From the NCBI GenBank assembly GCA_029881855.1, contig JAOULU010000123.1:1-5578 (forward strand): a stretch of 5,578 nucleotides of DNA, written 5' to 3'. Below, piece after piece: positions 1-5,578 of the stretch; within the stretch, counting starts at the first letter, position 1; each line of letters begins with the position of its first letter. The notes under the pieces were generated by a model. It was not told the origin of the DNA and ran no database searches. It saw only the letters and a program-made list of their open reading frames with translations. Made by a program: the position numbers and the translations under genes. This DNA comes from Nitrosomonas sp. (GTDB lineage: Bacteria; Pseudomonadota; Gammaproteobacteria; Burkholderiales; Nitrosomonadaceae).

Positions 1-38
1 ACTGACATCATTTTATCCCCTTTTAATAAATTCAGCGC

Positions 39-71
39 AAAAAAAAGGCCTCTTTTTGAAAGAGGCCTTTT
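39..71 (-). terminator. Rho-independent terminator, probably bidirectional
   Basis: A perfect 12-bp stem pairs 43-54 (AAAAGGCCTCTT) with 60-71 (AAGAGGCCTTTT) around a 5-base loop. Read on the minus strand the stem is followed by a run of eight U (the A-run at 39-46), so it can end transcripts of the leftward sensor operon, whose last stop codon lies about 235 bases away. Read on the plus strand the hairpin ends in TTTT followed by AAATAATTT, a weaker tail that could still stop a gene entering from the left edge. The structure is directly visible; which operon it serves is inference. Confidence 0.85.
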
Positions 72-74
72 AAA

Positions 75-307
75 TAATTTGTTTCGAGTAAAATCACATC
101 ACAAAGTTTTCGGCCTCTTATTGTCGCGCACTCGCACATGCCAGGTTGCTAGAACTGGTTTAATAAACTGCTGAATTGTTTGTGGTGTGTAAATCATCAT
201 GCATAGAGTCTGGCAGCGAAATTATGGAACGTCAAGGGTTATTATAATATAATTTCCAATCTTTCATTTTTATGAACCAAACCGATCACTACTAAACAAC
301 ATAGCGG
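75..307. other. Non-coding spacer downstream of the sensor kinase
   Basis: No convincing gene is seen on either strand; the open frames are short and lack ribosome-binding sites. Two minor symmetrical elements occur: a bulged inverted repeat CCAGGTT/AACTGG at 141-158 and GTTTA-A-TAAAC at 158-168. Neither has a following T-run that would make it a terminator. An AT-rich stretch at 241-253 contains TATAAT but has no -35 partner at proper distance. The spacer is probably the 3' untranslated region of the leftward operon running to the terminator near 39-71. Confidence 0.6.
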
Positions 308-2500
308 CTATGCACTATCCTGCCATTCAATAATATCGTTCTGCGGTTCATCGATTGGAAATAGCAGCGATATGGTCGTACCCGTATGTTCACTGGATTC
401 GACTATCACATGTCCTCCGACTTCATGCATAATTCCATGCACCATTGCCAGCCCCATACCACTGCCTTTCCCTACTTCCTTTGTCGATGCAAATGGTTCA
501 AACATGCGCTCAAGGATAACCGGGTCAATGCCCGGTCCATTATCACTAACGGATAATAATACAAATTCTCCGCTTATATTTTTATGACATGAATGACACT
601 TGCGTCTCTTTATCGAATGACGATCCAATACTAATTCGATGATACCTACACCATTCATCGCATCGCGTGCATTAATACAAAGGTTTACCAATAATTGATT
701 AATATGAATTGGGTTGCTTGTGATTAGTGGTATGTGATTTTTAATGTTTGCACTGAGTCGTATGCTGCTGGACAGCATTGGCATCAACATTTTAATGGTT
801 TCATTGATAATTGGTTCGAGACCCAGCGGTGCAATATTCTGCTGACTACCGCGACTAAAGGTCAACATTTGTAAGACCAACTCTTTTGCTCGATTACCTG
901 CGATTTCAATTTGCTCTAGATATTCTTTTAATTTGTCATCGCCTAGATTTTCACTTTTTTCCCGTGCTAACAACGCGAAGCCAAGAACACTAGCGAGCAT
1001 ATTATTAAAATCATGAGCTACACCTCCAGTCAAATGACCAATGGCTTCCATTTTTTGCGCCTGCTGTAATTGATCCTGCAATTTTTTCTTTTCTTTTTTC
1101 GCATTTTCCTGTTCCGTAATATCTCGCACAACGATAATATCACCGGATACACCAGCTAACAGACTTCTTATGGAAGTAGAAACCACTTCAGCAACAAAAA
1201 TACGCCCTTTAAAACTTTCAATGGTTTGTTTTTGAACCTTCAGCAATGCCTTATCACTTTCTTGAGCATCCGACGAATTGTACGCTAGATGCAACAGCGA
1301 AATATTCTTCCCGGTTATTTCGGCTGGAGTAAAATCAAATAGCTCACATAATACTTTGTTTACAGTAATAACCGTTCCTGATTTGTTGACAATAATCACA
1401 CCATCAGGAATACTTTGAAAGATTGTTTCAAAAAGCGTTCGCTGTTCACGCAAGTCAATTTCAATACGCCTTTTTTCTGTAATATCTTCTAATGACATTA
1501 AAATAACAACTGGCATATTGTCATCACTTTTGACCAAATGACACATTGCGTTAAGGAATCGATGTTGGTCTTTGGCAGTTACTACTTCGAATTCAAATTT
1601 TCTTTTGAGTTCAATTGCTCCACGTAATACAGCTGTGAATTCAGTTGAGATGTGTTGTTTGTTGTCGCTTATCACTATTTTGTCAAACCAGTTCTTGCCG
1701 ATTAGTTGACTTTCCTCATAGCCTAGAATCTGACAACAATAGCGATTAGCCAGTGTTATTATTCCATCACCAACGATAGCAATAATACCAATCTCCACAA
1801 CATCCAAATAATGTTGAGCTTTATCGCGTTCGAGAATTAGTGACTCTTTAGAAACAAGCAGTTGTTTTTGCATTTTGTTAAACGTTTGCGAAAACTCTCC
1901 CATTTCATCTTTGGATGTTATTTCTAGTGGAATGCTGTAGTCACCTTTTGCTACATTCTTTATAGCAGCAATAAACCCATGCAATGGCTTTGTAATGACA
2001 TGATCCTGAATATAAGCTGATAAGGCTACAGAAACTAGAATTAAAATTAGCGATACACTGAGTATGTTTTGCAACAAGCGTTGTTTTGCCTTAATGAGTA
2101 ACCCATAATTGAGTTCTAAAAATATTGAACCAACACTTTTACCTAAATGATGTATTTCCCGCTTGATGTAAATACTTTTATTATTTCTGGTGTTAGTTGG
2201 TTTTTTTGAGATTAAAAGCGGATAAAGCTGTCTGTCTTGCCTATCATATAAACGTACATCAACCCAGGAGTCGTGATCCTCTCTAGTTTGATTAATAATT
2301 GCATGGACTTCTGCTAAATCAGATTTGAGAATTGGATTCACCAGACCATTGGCTAGAATTTTTAATTTATGTGATTCATGGTAAGTGATTTGTTTGGTCT
2401 CTAGTTCAAGAAAATGGGGTAATGCATATAAATAGCTAACTCCTATTATCAACAACAAGGTTAGCGCCACCGGCCATAATAATTTTACTCGTAAACTCAT
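308..2500 (-). CDS. Membrane sensor histidine kinase (HAMP-PAS-PAS-HisKA-HATPase)
   Basis: This 730-residue sensor kinase should autophosphorylate on histidine in response to a periplasmic cue and pass the phosphate to a response regulator, which is not in the window. Transmembrane segments at about 7-27 and 143-164 enclose a periplasmic loop of about 115 residues. A HAMP domain (about 165-217) follows, then two PAS domains (about 228-345 and 354-465), each ending in a DIT-E motif, and a lysine/glutamine-rich coiled coil (465-485). The HisKA H-box is GGVAHDFNN with H496. The HATPase shows the N-box NLCINARDAM (N610), G1 DNGPGID (653-659), F-box FEPFASTKE and G2 GKGSGMGLAM (677-686). There is no C-terminal receiver domain. 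An unusual CHSCH (635-639) sits between N-box and G1. The ATG lies 3 bases after the stop of the binding-protein gene and has no clear Shine-Dalgarno sequence, suggesting translational coupling. The class is certain; the signal sensed is unknown. Confidence 0.96.
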   Translation of the reverse strand: MSLRVKLLWPVALTLLLIIGVSYLYALPHFLELETKQITYHESHKLKILANGLVNPILKSDLAEVHAIINQTREDHDSWVDVRLYDRQDRQLYPLLISKKPTNTRNNKSIYIKREIHHLGKSVGSIFLELNYGLLIKAKQRLLQNILSVSLILILVSVALSAYIQDHVITKPLHGFIAAIKNVAKGDYSIPLEITSKDEMGEFSQTFNKMQKQLLVSKESLILERDKAQHYLDVVEIGIIAIVGDGIITLANRYCCQILGYEESQLIGKNWFDKIVISDNKQHISTEFTAVLRGAIELKRKFEFEVVTAKDQHRFLNAMCHLVKSDDNMPVVILMSLEDITEKRRIEIDLREQRTLFETIFQSIPDGVIIVNKSGTVITVNKVLCELFDFTPAEITGKNISLLHLAYNSSDAQESDKALLKVQKQTIESFKGRIFVAEVVSTSIRSLLAGVSGDIIVVRDITEQENAKKEKKKLQDQLQQAQKMEAIGHLTGGVAHDFNNMLASVLGFALLAREKSENLGDDKLKEYLEQIEIAGNRAKELVLQMLTFSRGSQQNIAPLGLEPIINETIKMLMPMLSSSIRLSANIKNHIPLITSNPIHINQLLVNLCINARDAMNGVGIIELVLDRHSIKRRKCHSCHKNISGEFVLLSVSDNGPGIDPVILERMFEPFASTKEVGKGSGMGLAMVHGIMHEVGGHVIVESSEHTGTTISLLFPIDEPQNDIIEWQDSA

Positions 2501-2503
2501 AGG

Positions 2504-3373
2504 CTACTTTGTCTCTCGCAAGTCTTCGAGACCCAGCTCCAACAATGGAAGATAGTCCTCGATATTCGCATCGCCCAATTTATTAACAGGAATTTGTAAA
2601 AACAAATTTTTTCCGTTTGGATATTTGGAAATTTCAATCAAGCTATTTTTGATGATTTGTTGTTGTACATGAGAAAGGCGCTTATGAATCATTATGGGAT
2701 GCGAGGCAACGGTGCGAGTGGAATAAAGAATTCGCAAATTTTGTCTAATGGCTTGGCTTTGTTGCGATAGTGTTTTTTGCACACCTCCACCGGCAGCGAC
2801 GGTGCCAACAATCACGTTTAAATAGACCGAAGAATGAGATTGAACATACACCGGTTCGACATTAATTTTGAAACTATTTTTTAAATCCGATCGAATTAAT
2901 AAAGATGCGCCGAGTGCATTCGGTGCAGGAAAAGCAATTCGCTGATTCTTTAACTGTGCTACGGTTTGAATGGGACTAGAAATTGGGACTACGATAATAC
3001 CCTGTAATTCTCGTGCCACATCTTTGAGTATGGGTATATAAGTTTGATGCATATTATTGGCGACTGCGAGATAAGGATTTACATAGGCAACATCATATTC
3101 ACCGGCAAAATACTTTTTCTCAAATTCTGGAATATTACGTGCGGTTGTAAAACGAAAGCTATATCCGCTTGCTTGTTCCAATTGTTGAATGATGGGTAAC
3201 CATATTTCTTGTAAACGCTGCCGATGAAATTGAGGTATCACGGCGAAACTATATACTTTCTCTCCAGCGAATGACTTTTCTATTTCTGCAAACACAACAA
3301 ATGCCATAAATTGCAAAATAATAAAGCAAAAGCTTTGTTTCAACTGAGCCTTAAACATCTGTGTAGAAGACAT
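2504..3373 (-). CDS. PhnD-family periplasmic substrate-binding protein, likely kinase partner
   Basis: This 289-residue protein resembles the phosphate/phosphite/phosphonate-binding family (PhnD-like, type 2 periplasmic binding fold). It has a basic start (K8, K12), a hydrophobic stretch at about 14-29, and likely signal-peptidase cleavage after VFA (A29), with a second possible site near SFA (A36). Family hallmarks are the opening strand YSFAVIPQ (41-48), the early helix with LPIIQQLEQASG, the segment DVAYVNPYLAV (94-104) and the hinge-proximal LKNQRIAFPAPNALGASLL (141-159). The usual PhnD-type VxAGGGVxxT occurs at 192-201. The minus-strand leader carries AAGGAG (3378-3383) 4 bases before the ATG. 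No ABC permease or ATPase gene is adjacent; the next gene is a histidine kinase 3 bases away. Related binding proteins act as sensors in tetrathionate sensing (TtrS, where the domain is fused to the kinase) and arsenite sensing (AioX with AioS), so a sensory role is the best inference. The ligand cannot be read from the sequence. Confidence 0.9.
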   Translation of the reverse strand: MSSTQMFKAQLKQSFCFIILQFMAFVVFAEIEKSFAGEKVYSFAVIPQFHRQRLQEIWLPIIQQLEQASGYSFRFTTARNIPEFEKKYFAGEYDVAYVNPYLAVANNMHQTYIPILKDVARELQGIIVVPISSPIQTVAQLKNQRIAFPAPNALGASLLIRSDLKNSFKINVEPVYVQSHSSVYLNVIVGTVAAGGGVQKTLSQQSQAIRQNLRILYSTRTVASHPIMIHKRLSHVQQQIIKNSLIEISKYPNGKNLFLQIPVNKLGDANIEDYLPLLELGLEDLRETK

Positions 3374-3435
3374 GAAACTCCTTTTTGCTAAAGTCTTAGC
3401 GATTACCTGGGATGTTAGCTGATATCGCTGTAATC

Positions 3436-3452
3436 GGTATAAGCGCTATACC
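3436..3452. promoter_or_regulatory. Palindrome GGTATA-N5-TATACC, possible operator
   Basis: Perfect 6-bp arms GGTATA (3436-3441) and TATACC (3447-3452) flank AGCGC. The element overlaps the proposed -10 box of the leftward sensor operon and lies about 63 bases upstream of its start codon. A dimeric regulator binding here would block or modulate that promoter. The symmetry is visible; regulator and function are inferred. Confidence 0.35.
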
Positions 3453-3472
3453 CTTTAAGTTGACGTTCTCAA
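3445..3472 (-). promoter_or_regulatory. Candidate sigma70 promoter of the sensor operon
   Basis: On the minus strand TTGAGA (3472-3467, five of six to the -35 consensus) is followed after 16 bases by TATAGC (3450-3445, four of six to the -10 consensus). It points at the binding-protein gene, whose ATG is about 70 bases further on. The -10 element lies inside the palindrome at 3436-3452, which would suit repression or other control. It was found by eye; an alternative minus-strand TATAAT exists at 3510-3505 but has no good -35. Confidence 0.45.
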
Positions 3473-3544
3473 ACCTTTTTAAAGCCACTGCCTATGTCCT
3501 TGAAATTATACAAATTAATATACATCTCCATTAGTAGTGTAATA

Positions 3545-3557
3545 TTCAGTAACTGAA
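3545..3557. promoter_or_regulatory. Perfect palindrome TTCAGT-A-ACTGAA, possible regulator site
   Basis: A 6-1-6 perfect inverted repeat lies roughly midway between the two divergent promoters, about 65 bases upstream of the proposed -35 of the oxidase operon. A related half-site TTTCAG occurs at 3575-3580. The position suits an activator of the rightward operon or a shared regulator. No known regulator consensus is claimed. Confidence 0.3.
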
Positions 3558-3621
3558 CTATACAAATTTTCACGTTTCAGAAAGATTTATAAAAACTATT
3601 AAATAAGTATCCTCTTATATA

Positions 3622-3650
3622 TTGCTCTGAATAAAAAACTAGCCTATAAT
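3622..3650 (+). promoter_or_regulatory. Candidate sigma70 promoter of the multicopper oxidase operon
   Basis: A perfect -10 box TATAAT (3645-3650) is preceded at the ideal 17-base spacing by TTGCTC (3622-3627), which matches the -35 consensus only in its TTG. Transcription would begin near 3657, leaving a leader of about 30 bases before the ATG at 3688. The weak -35 with a perfect -10 suggests activator dependence. A short inverted repeat ATAAG/CTTAT (3603-3618) sits immediately upstream. Confidence 0.6.
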
Positions 3651-3677
3651 TTTCTCAATAATTATTAATTAATATGT

Positions 3678-3687
3678 GGGGATATAC
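3678..3687 (+). promoter_or_regulatory. Ribosome-binding site that decides the start of the first oxidase gene
   Basis: GGGGA (3678-3682) lies 5 bases before the ATG at 3688. The in-frame GTG at 3676 overlaps this purine tract and has only AT-rich sequence (ATTAATTAATAT) upstream, with no Shine-Dalgarno match. Starting at 3688 also gives a compact Tat signal, MERRAFLK, so the ATG is preferred. Confidence 0.7.
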
Positions 3688-4650
3688 ATGGAACGTCGCG
3701 CCTTTTTAAAGGCGAGTGCCTTAGGATTGGGCAGTTTCACCTTGTCCGGTCTTACCTTTGGCTACCGCCAAGCTCATGCAGCAAATCATATTTTTTCCAT
3801 TACGGCAGAACCACAATCACTTGTCGTTAATGCAACAACTAGCTTGAATGTCTGGCGATACCGAGATCTGGTCGCTACTAGCGGTCCTGGTGGTTTGCAA
3901 GCGGGTATTGTTGTCCAGCAAGGTGACAGCATTGAAATCAATTTAAGCAATAACCTGGATAGAAATATAAATTTAGTTATTCCAGGTTTAGTCAATACTA
4001 GTCCTCAAGTGGCACCCGGATCGAGTTTTACTTATTTGTTTACACTCAACCAGCCAGGTAGTTTTTTTCTGACTGACAATATCTCAGGATTTATAGCCAA
4101 AGCCATGGGCCTAGCCATGCCCTTAGTGGTTCTGCCGAACACAATACCAGCAAGCTTAAACGATGGTCTAACACCCTATGATCGGCAATATACCTTAGTG
4201 TTTCAGGATTACGATGACCGCTTAAATGCGGCTATCAGTGGCGGAGGCGCATACACACTTGATCAGTACGAGCCGAATTTTTTTACGGTTAACGGATTAC
4301 AGTATCCTAGCCTAGCTACGGATCCGGATAGTCGAATTGAAATGACGGTTGGCGAACAAGTTGCAATTCGTTTTATCAATGCAGGATCTATCTACTACCC
4401 CATGCATTTTCATGGTTATCACGTGTCTGTCGCAAATCGTAACCGCGTAGTAGAAAGCAATGTAATCGAAAAAGATACGGTTTTAGTTCGCACAGCTGAA
4501 TGCGTTGATGTGCAATTGGCGGCAATTCAAGCAGGAACCTACCCTTTGCACACCCACTTTGTTCCGGGTGTCACCTCCAATGGGGTTTATGCTGGCGGTG
4601 GACTGTTAGTGATGAATGCTAGTGCAGCTGGCCCAGTGCCAGTGGTGTAA
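3688..4650 (+). CDS. Tat-exported two-domain multicopper oxidase-like protein with ligand-less domain 1
   Basis: The 320-residue product (324 if the GTG at 3676 were used) begins with a twin-arginine signal, RRAFLKAS (3-10), then a hydrophobic core and a likely cleavage after AHA (A31). Tat export implies folding, often with cofactor loading, before reaching the periplasm. Two cupredoxin domains follow. Domain 1 (about 35-150) keeps fold cues such as GIVVQQGDSIEINLSNNL, but the ligand positions read NLVIPG and GSFFLTDN, so no copper histidines or cysteine remain. Domain 2 (about 165-310) has MHFHGYH (H240, H242, H245) and LHTH (H288, H290), with no type 1 cysteine between the last pair; the following TSNGVYAGGGLLVM fits two-domain MCO C-termini. 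Alone it could not form a complete enzyme. It is followed 10 bases later by a second MCO gene that carries the missing motifs, so it may be one subunit of a hetero-oligomer. Substrate unknown. Confidence 0.88.
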   Translation: MERRAFLKASALGLGSFTLSGLTFGYRQAHAANHIFSITAEPQSLVVNATTSLNVWRYRDLVATSGPGGLQAGIVVQQGDSIEINLSNNLDRNINLVIPGLVNTSPQVAPGSSFTYLFTLNQPGSFFLTDNISGFIAKAMGLAMPLVVLPNTIPASLNDGLTPYDRQYTLVFQDYDDRLNAAISGGGAYTLDQYEPNFFTVNGLQYPSLATDPDSRIEMTVGEQVAIRFINAGSIYYPMHFHGYHVSVANRNRVVESNVIEKDTVLVRTAECVDVQLAAIQAGTYPLHTHFVPGVTSNGVYAGGGLLVMNASAAGPVPVV

Positions 4651-4660
4651 GGAGAATAAC
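4648..4660 (+). promoter_or_regulatory. Shine-Dalgarno overlapping the upstream stop codon
   Basis: TAAGGAG (4648-4654) contains both the stop codon of the first oxidase gene and a strong ribosome-binding site, 6 bases before the ATG at 4661. This fixes the start of the second gene, despite its unusual leader, and implies coupled translation of the two products. Confidence 0.85.
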
Positions 4661-5578
4661 ATGAAAACAATAGAATCCATTGACACCCCATTCGATCAAA
4701 CAATAACGCTAGAAAACCAGCCAAGCTCAAACATTGAAAAACTAGCTGGAATAACGGTTGCCGTCGGTGTATTGAACGCGTGCGCCGAATCGAGTCCTCC
4801 TATTAATAAGCCGGTTGATGACAAAATTCTGGAAGAGTGTGCATGCATGGGAGGTACACCTCCGCCCGGCGCCGGCCCAGGCGCGGGTGTTACACCAACC
4901 CCGCCCGCTACTGTCGCCTTACCCGCCTATGTGGGTTCTCGGCGTTTTCGCTCAGTGATAGGCCCTAGTTTGACCTTGGCAACGACTATGGGTATGACAA
5001 CTCAGACCTTAAGTGACGGACGTAATTTGCCTGTTTGGGCATTTTCCGATACGGCTTTGAATAGCGGCTTTAACGGCAATCGTTCTATTCCCGGGCCAAC
5101 CCTGGAAATTAATCAAGGCCAGCTAGCCAATTTCACACTTTCCTCAGCTATGCCACATACAATTCATTGGCACGGTTTGGATGTAGATCAAGCCAACGAC
5201 GGCGTACCTTCGACCTCGGGATTTGTCGCACAAGCAATCCCGCCCATGGGCAATTTTGGGCGTCTCGATCCGGCCTGGGTATTACTTGGCCCGCAATACA
5301 CTTATAGTTTTACTGCACCCCACGCAGGAACCTATATGTATCATTGCCATGTCGACACAGTTTTGCATATGGAGATGGGCATGTCGGGAACGGTGATTGT
5401 TCGGCCTGCTGATGGAAATGAAAATGTATTATGGCTAGCTGGTCCAAGTTTCGATGTGGAATATGTTTGGCAATTGCATACGGTCGATAGTCGCTGGCAT
5501 AGCAGCAGTCCCATGGCAGCCAGTGGTGCTAACACGGTACGCCATCGTCCAAATTATTTTTTAATTAATGGCAAGGAT
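4661..5578 (+). CDS. Multicopper oxidase with complete type 1 site in domain 1 (3' end cut off)
   Basis: Open from ATG to the window edge, giving the first 306 residues with no stop. Residues 1-28 are polar and acidic with no arginine; 28-40 are hydrophobic (LAGITVAVGVLNA) and end at C41 in a lipobox-like LNAC. A CxC (C60, C62) and a Pro/Gly/Thr-rich linker (65-85) follow. Cupredoxin domain 1 (about 100-248) contains SIPGPTLEI (142-150), HTIHWHG (H166, H169, H171) and YHCHVDTVLHMEMGM (H228, C229, H230, H236, M241). By family knowledge C229, H166, H236 and M241 form a type 1 copper site and H169, H171, H228, H230 half a trinuclear centre. This layout, with type 1 copper in the first domain, resembles type C two-domain MCOs and, more distantly, NirK. 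Domain 2 begins at about 255, with NYFLINGKD (298-306) matching the start of the preceding protein's domain 2. Substrate cannot be assigned; the translation was done by hand from the sequence. Confidence 0.9.
   Translation, partial: MKTIESIDTPFDQTITLENQPSSNIEKLAGITVAVGVLNACAESSPPINKPVDDKILEECACMGGTPPPGAGPGAGVTPTPPATVALPAYVGSRRFRSVIGPSLTLATTMGMTTQTLSDGRNLPVWAFSDTALNSGFNGNRSIPGPTLEINQGQLANFTLSSAMPHTIHWHGLDVDQANDGVPSTSGFVAQAIPPMGNFGRLDPAWVLLGPQYTYSFTAPHAGTYMYHCHVDTVLHMEMGMSGTVIVRPADGNENVLWLAGPSFDVEYVWQLHTVDSRWHSSSPMAASGANTVRHRPNYFLINGKD

Noticed and set aside
32..139. Minus-strand open frame of 35 codons beginning at 139
   Set aside because: It reads straight through both arms of the terminator hairpin and has no convincing ribosome-binding site.
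243..248. Plus-strand TATAAT as a promoter
   Set aside because: No -35 element at 16-18 bases upstream and no gene starts downstream on the plus strand.
372..587. Plus-strand open frame of 71 codons
   Set aside because: It lies antisense inside the HATPase coding region of the kinase, has no ribosome-binding site and no recognisable protein; a shadow.
584..598. CHSCH as a c-type haem attachment motif
   Set aside because: The kinase domain is cytoplasmic, where covalent haem c attachment does not occur, and the motif sits in a loop of the ATPase fold.
2504..3373. Phosphonate or phosphate uptake operon
   Set aside because: No permease or ATPase is nearby and the next gene is a sensor kinase, so a transport role is not supported.
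3786..3995. Minus-strand open frame of 69 codons
   Set aside because: Antisense to cupredoxin domain 1 of the first oxidase, which is clearly real; no supporting signals.
5341..5535. Minus-strand open frame of 64 codons
   Set aside because: Antisense to the second oxidase across its HCH motif and the start of domain 2; no supporting signals.
4661..5578. Assignment of the second oxidase as copper nitrite reductase (NirK)
   Set aside because: Domain 1 has HWH and HCH pairs typical of a trinuclear centre; NirK has a single type 2 copper and HCA rather than HCH at the cysteine.
1..5578. CRISPR array, tRNA, insertion sequence or attachment site
   Set aside because: No spaced direct repeats, cloverleaf sequence, transposase or terminal inverted repeats were seen.

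Overview
The window looks like a gammaproteobacterial chromosome segment of low to moderate G+C. This lineage guess is only moderately secure: it rests on gene content and style (Tat-exported multicopper oxidase, PhnD-type binding protein paired with a hybrid-free PAS histidine kinase) and not on any marker gene. No rRNA, tRNA, insertion sequence, CRISPR array or phage gene is visible.

Layout. Positions 1-307 are non-coding and hold a strong, probably bidirectional hairpin terminator near 39-71. Positions 308-3373 carry a two-gene operon read leftwards. Its promoter-proximal gene (2504-3373) encodes a secreted PhnD/phosphonate-family periplasmic binding protein. Three bases later comes a 730-residue membrane histidine kinase (308-2500) with a periplasmic sensor loop, HAMP, two PAS domains, HisKA and HATPase. 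No transporter permease or ATPase accompanies the binding protein, so it most likely works as the ligand-binding partner of the kinase. The cognate response regulator is not in the window.

Positions 3374-3687 are a divergent control region with a candidate sigma70-type promoter on each strand and two short palindromes. Rightwards from 3688 runs a second operon of two multicopper-oxidase (MCO) genes. The first (3688-4650) is a Tat-exported two-cupredoxin-domain protein. Its N-terminal domain has lost every copper ligand, while its C-terminal domain keeps the two HxH pairs expected of a trinuclear copper half-site. The second (4661 to the window edge, cut off) has the complementary arrangement in its first domain: HWH plus an HCH...H....M motif, that is, a full type 1 copper site plus half of a trinuclear site. 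Its second domain is just starting when the window ends.

How they may work together. In two-domain MCOs the trinuclear copper centre is built between domain 1 of one subunit and domain 2 of its neighbour. The two adjacent genes could therefore encode a hetero-oligomeric oxidase in which the first protein supplies only domain-2 ligands. The divergent sensor operon may control this oxidase, but the only evidence for that is position. The most interesting points are the complementary ligand loss between the two oxidase genes, the odd arginine-free acidic leader of the second, and the binding-protein/kinase pair beside them.
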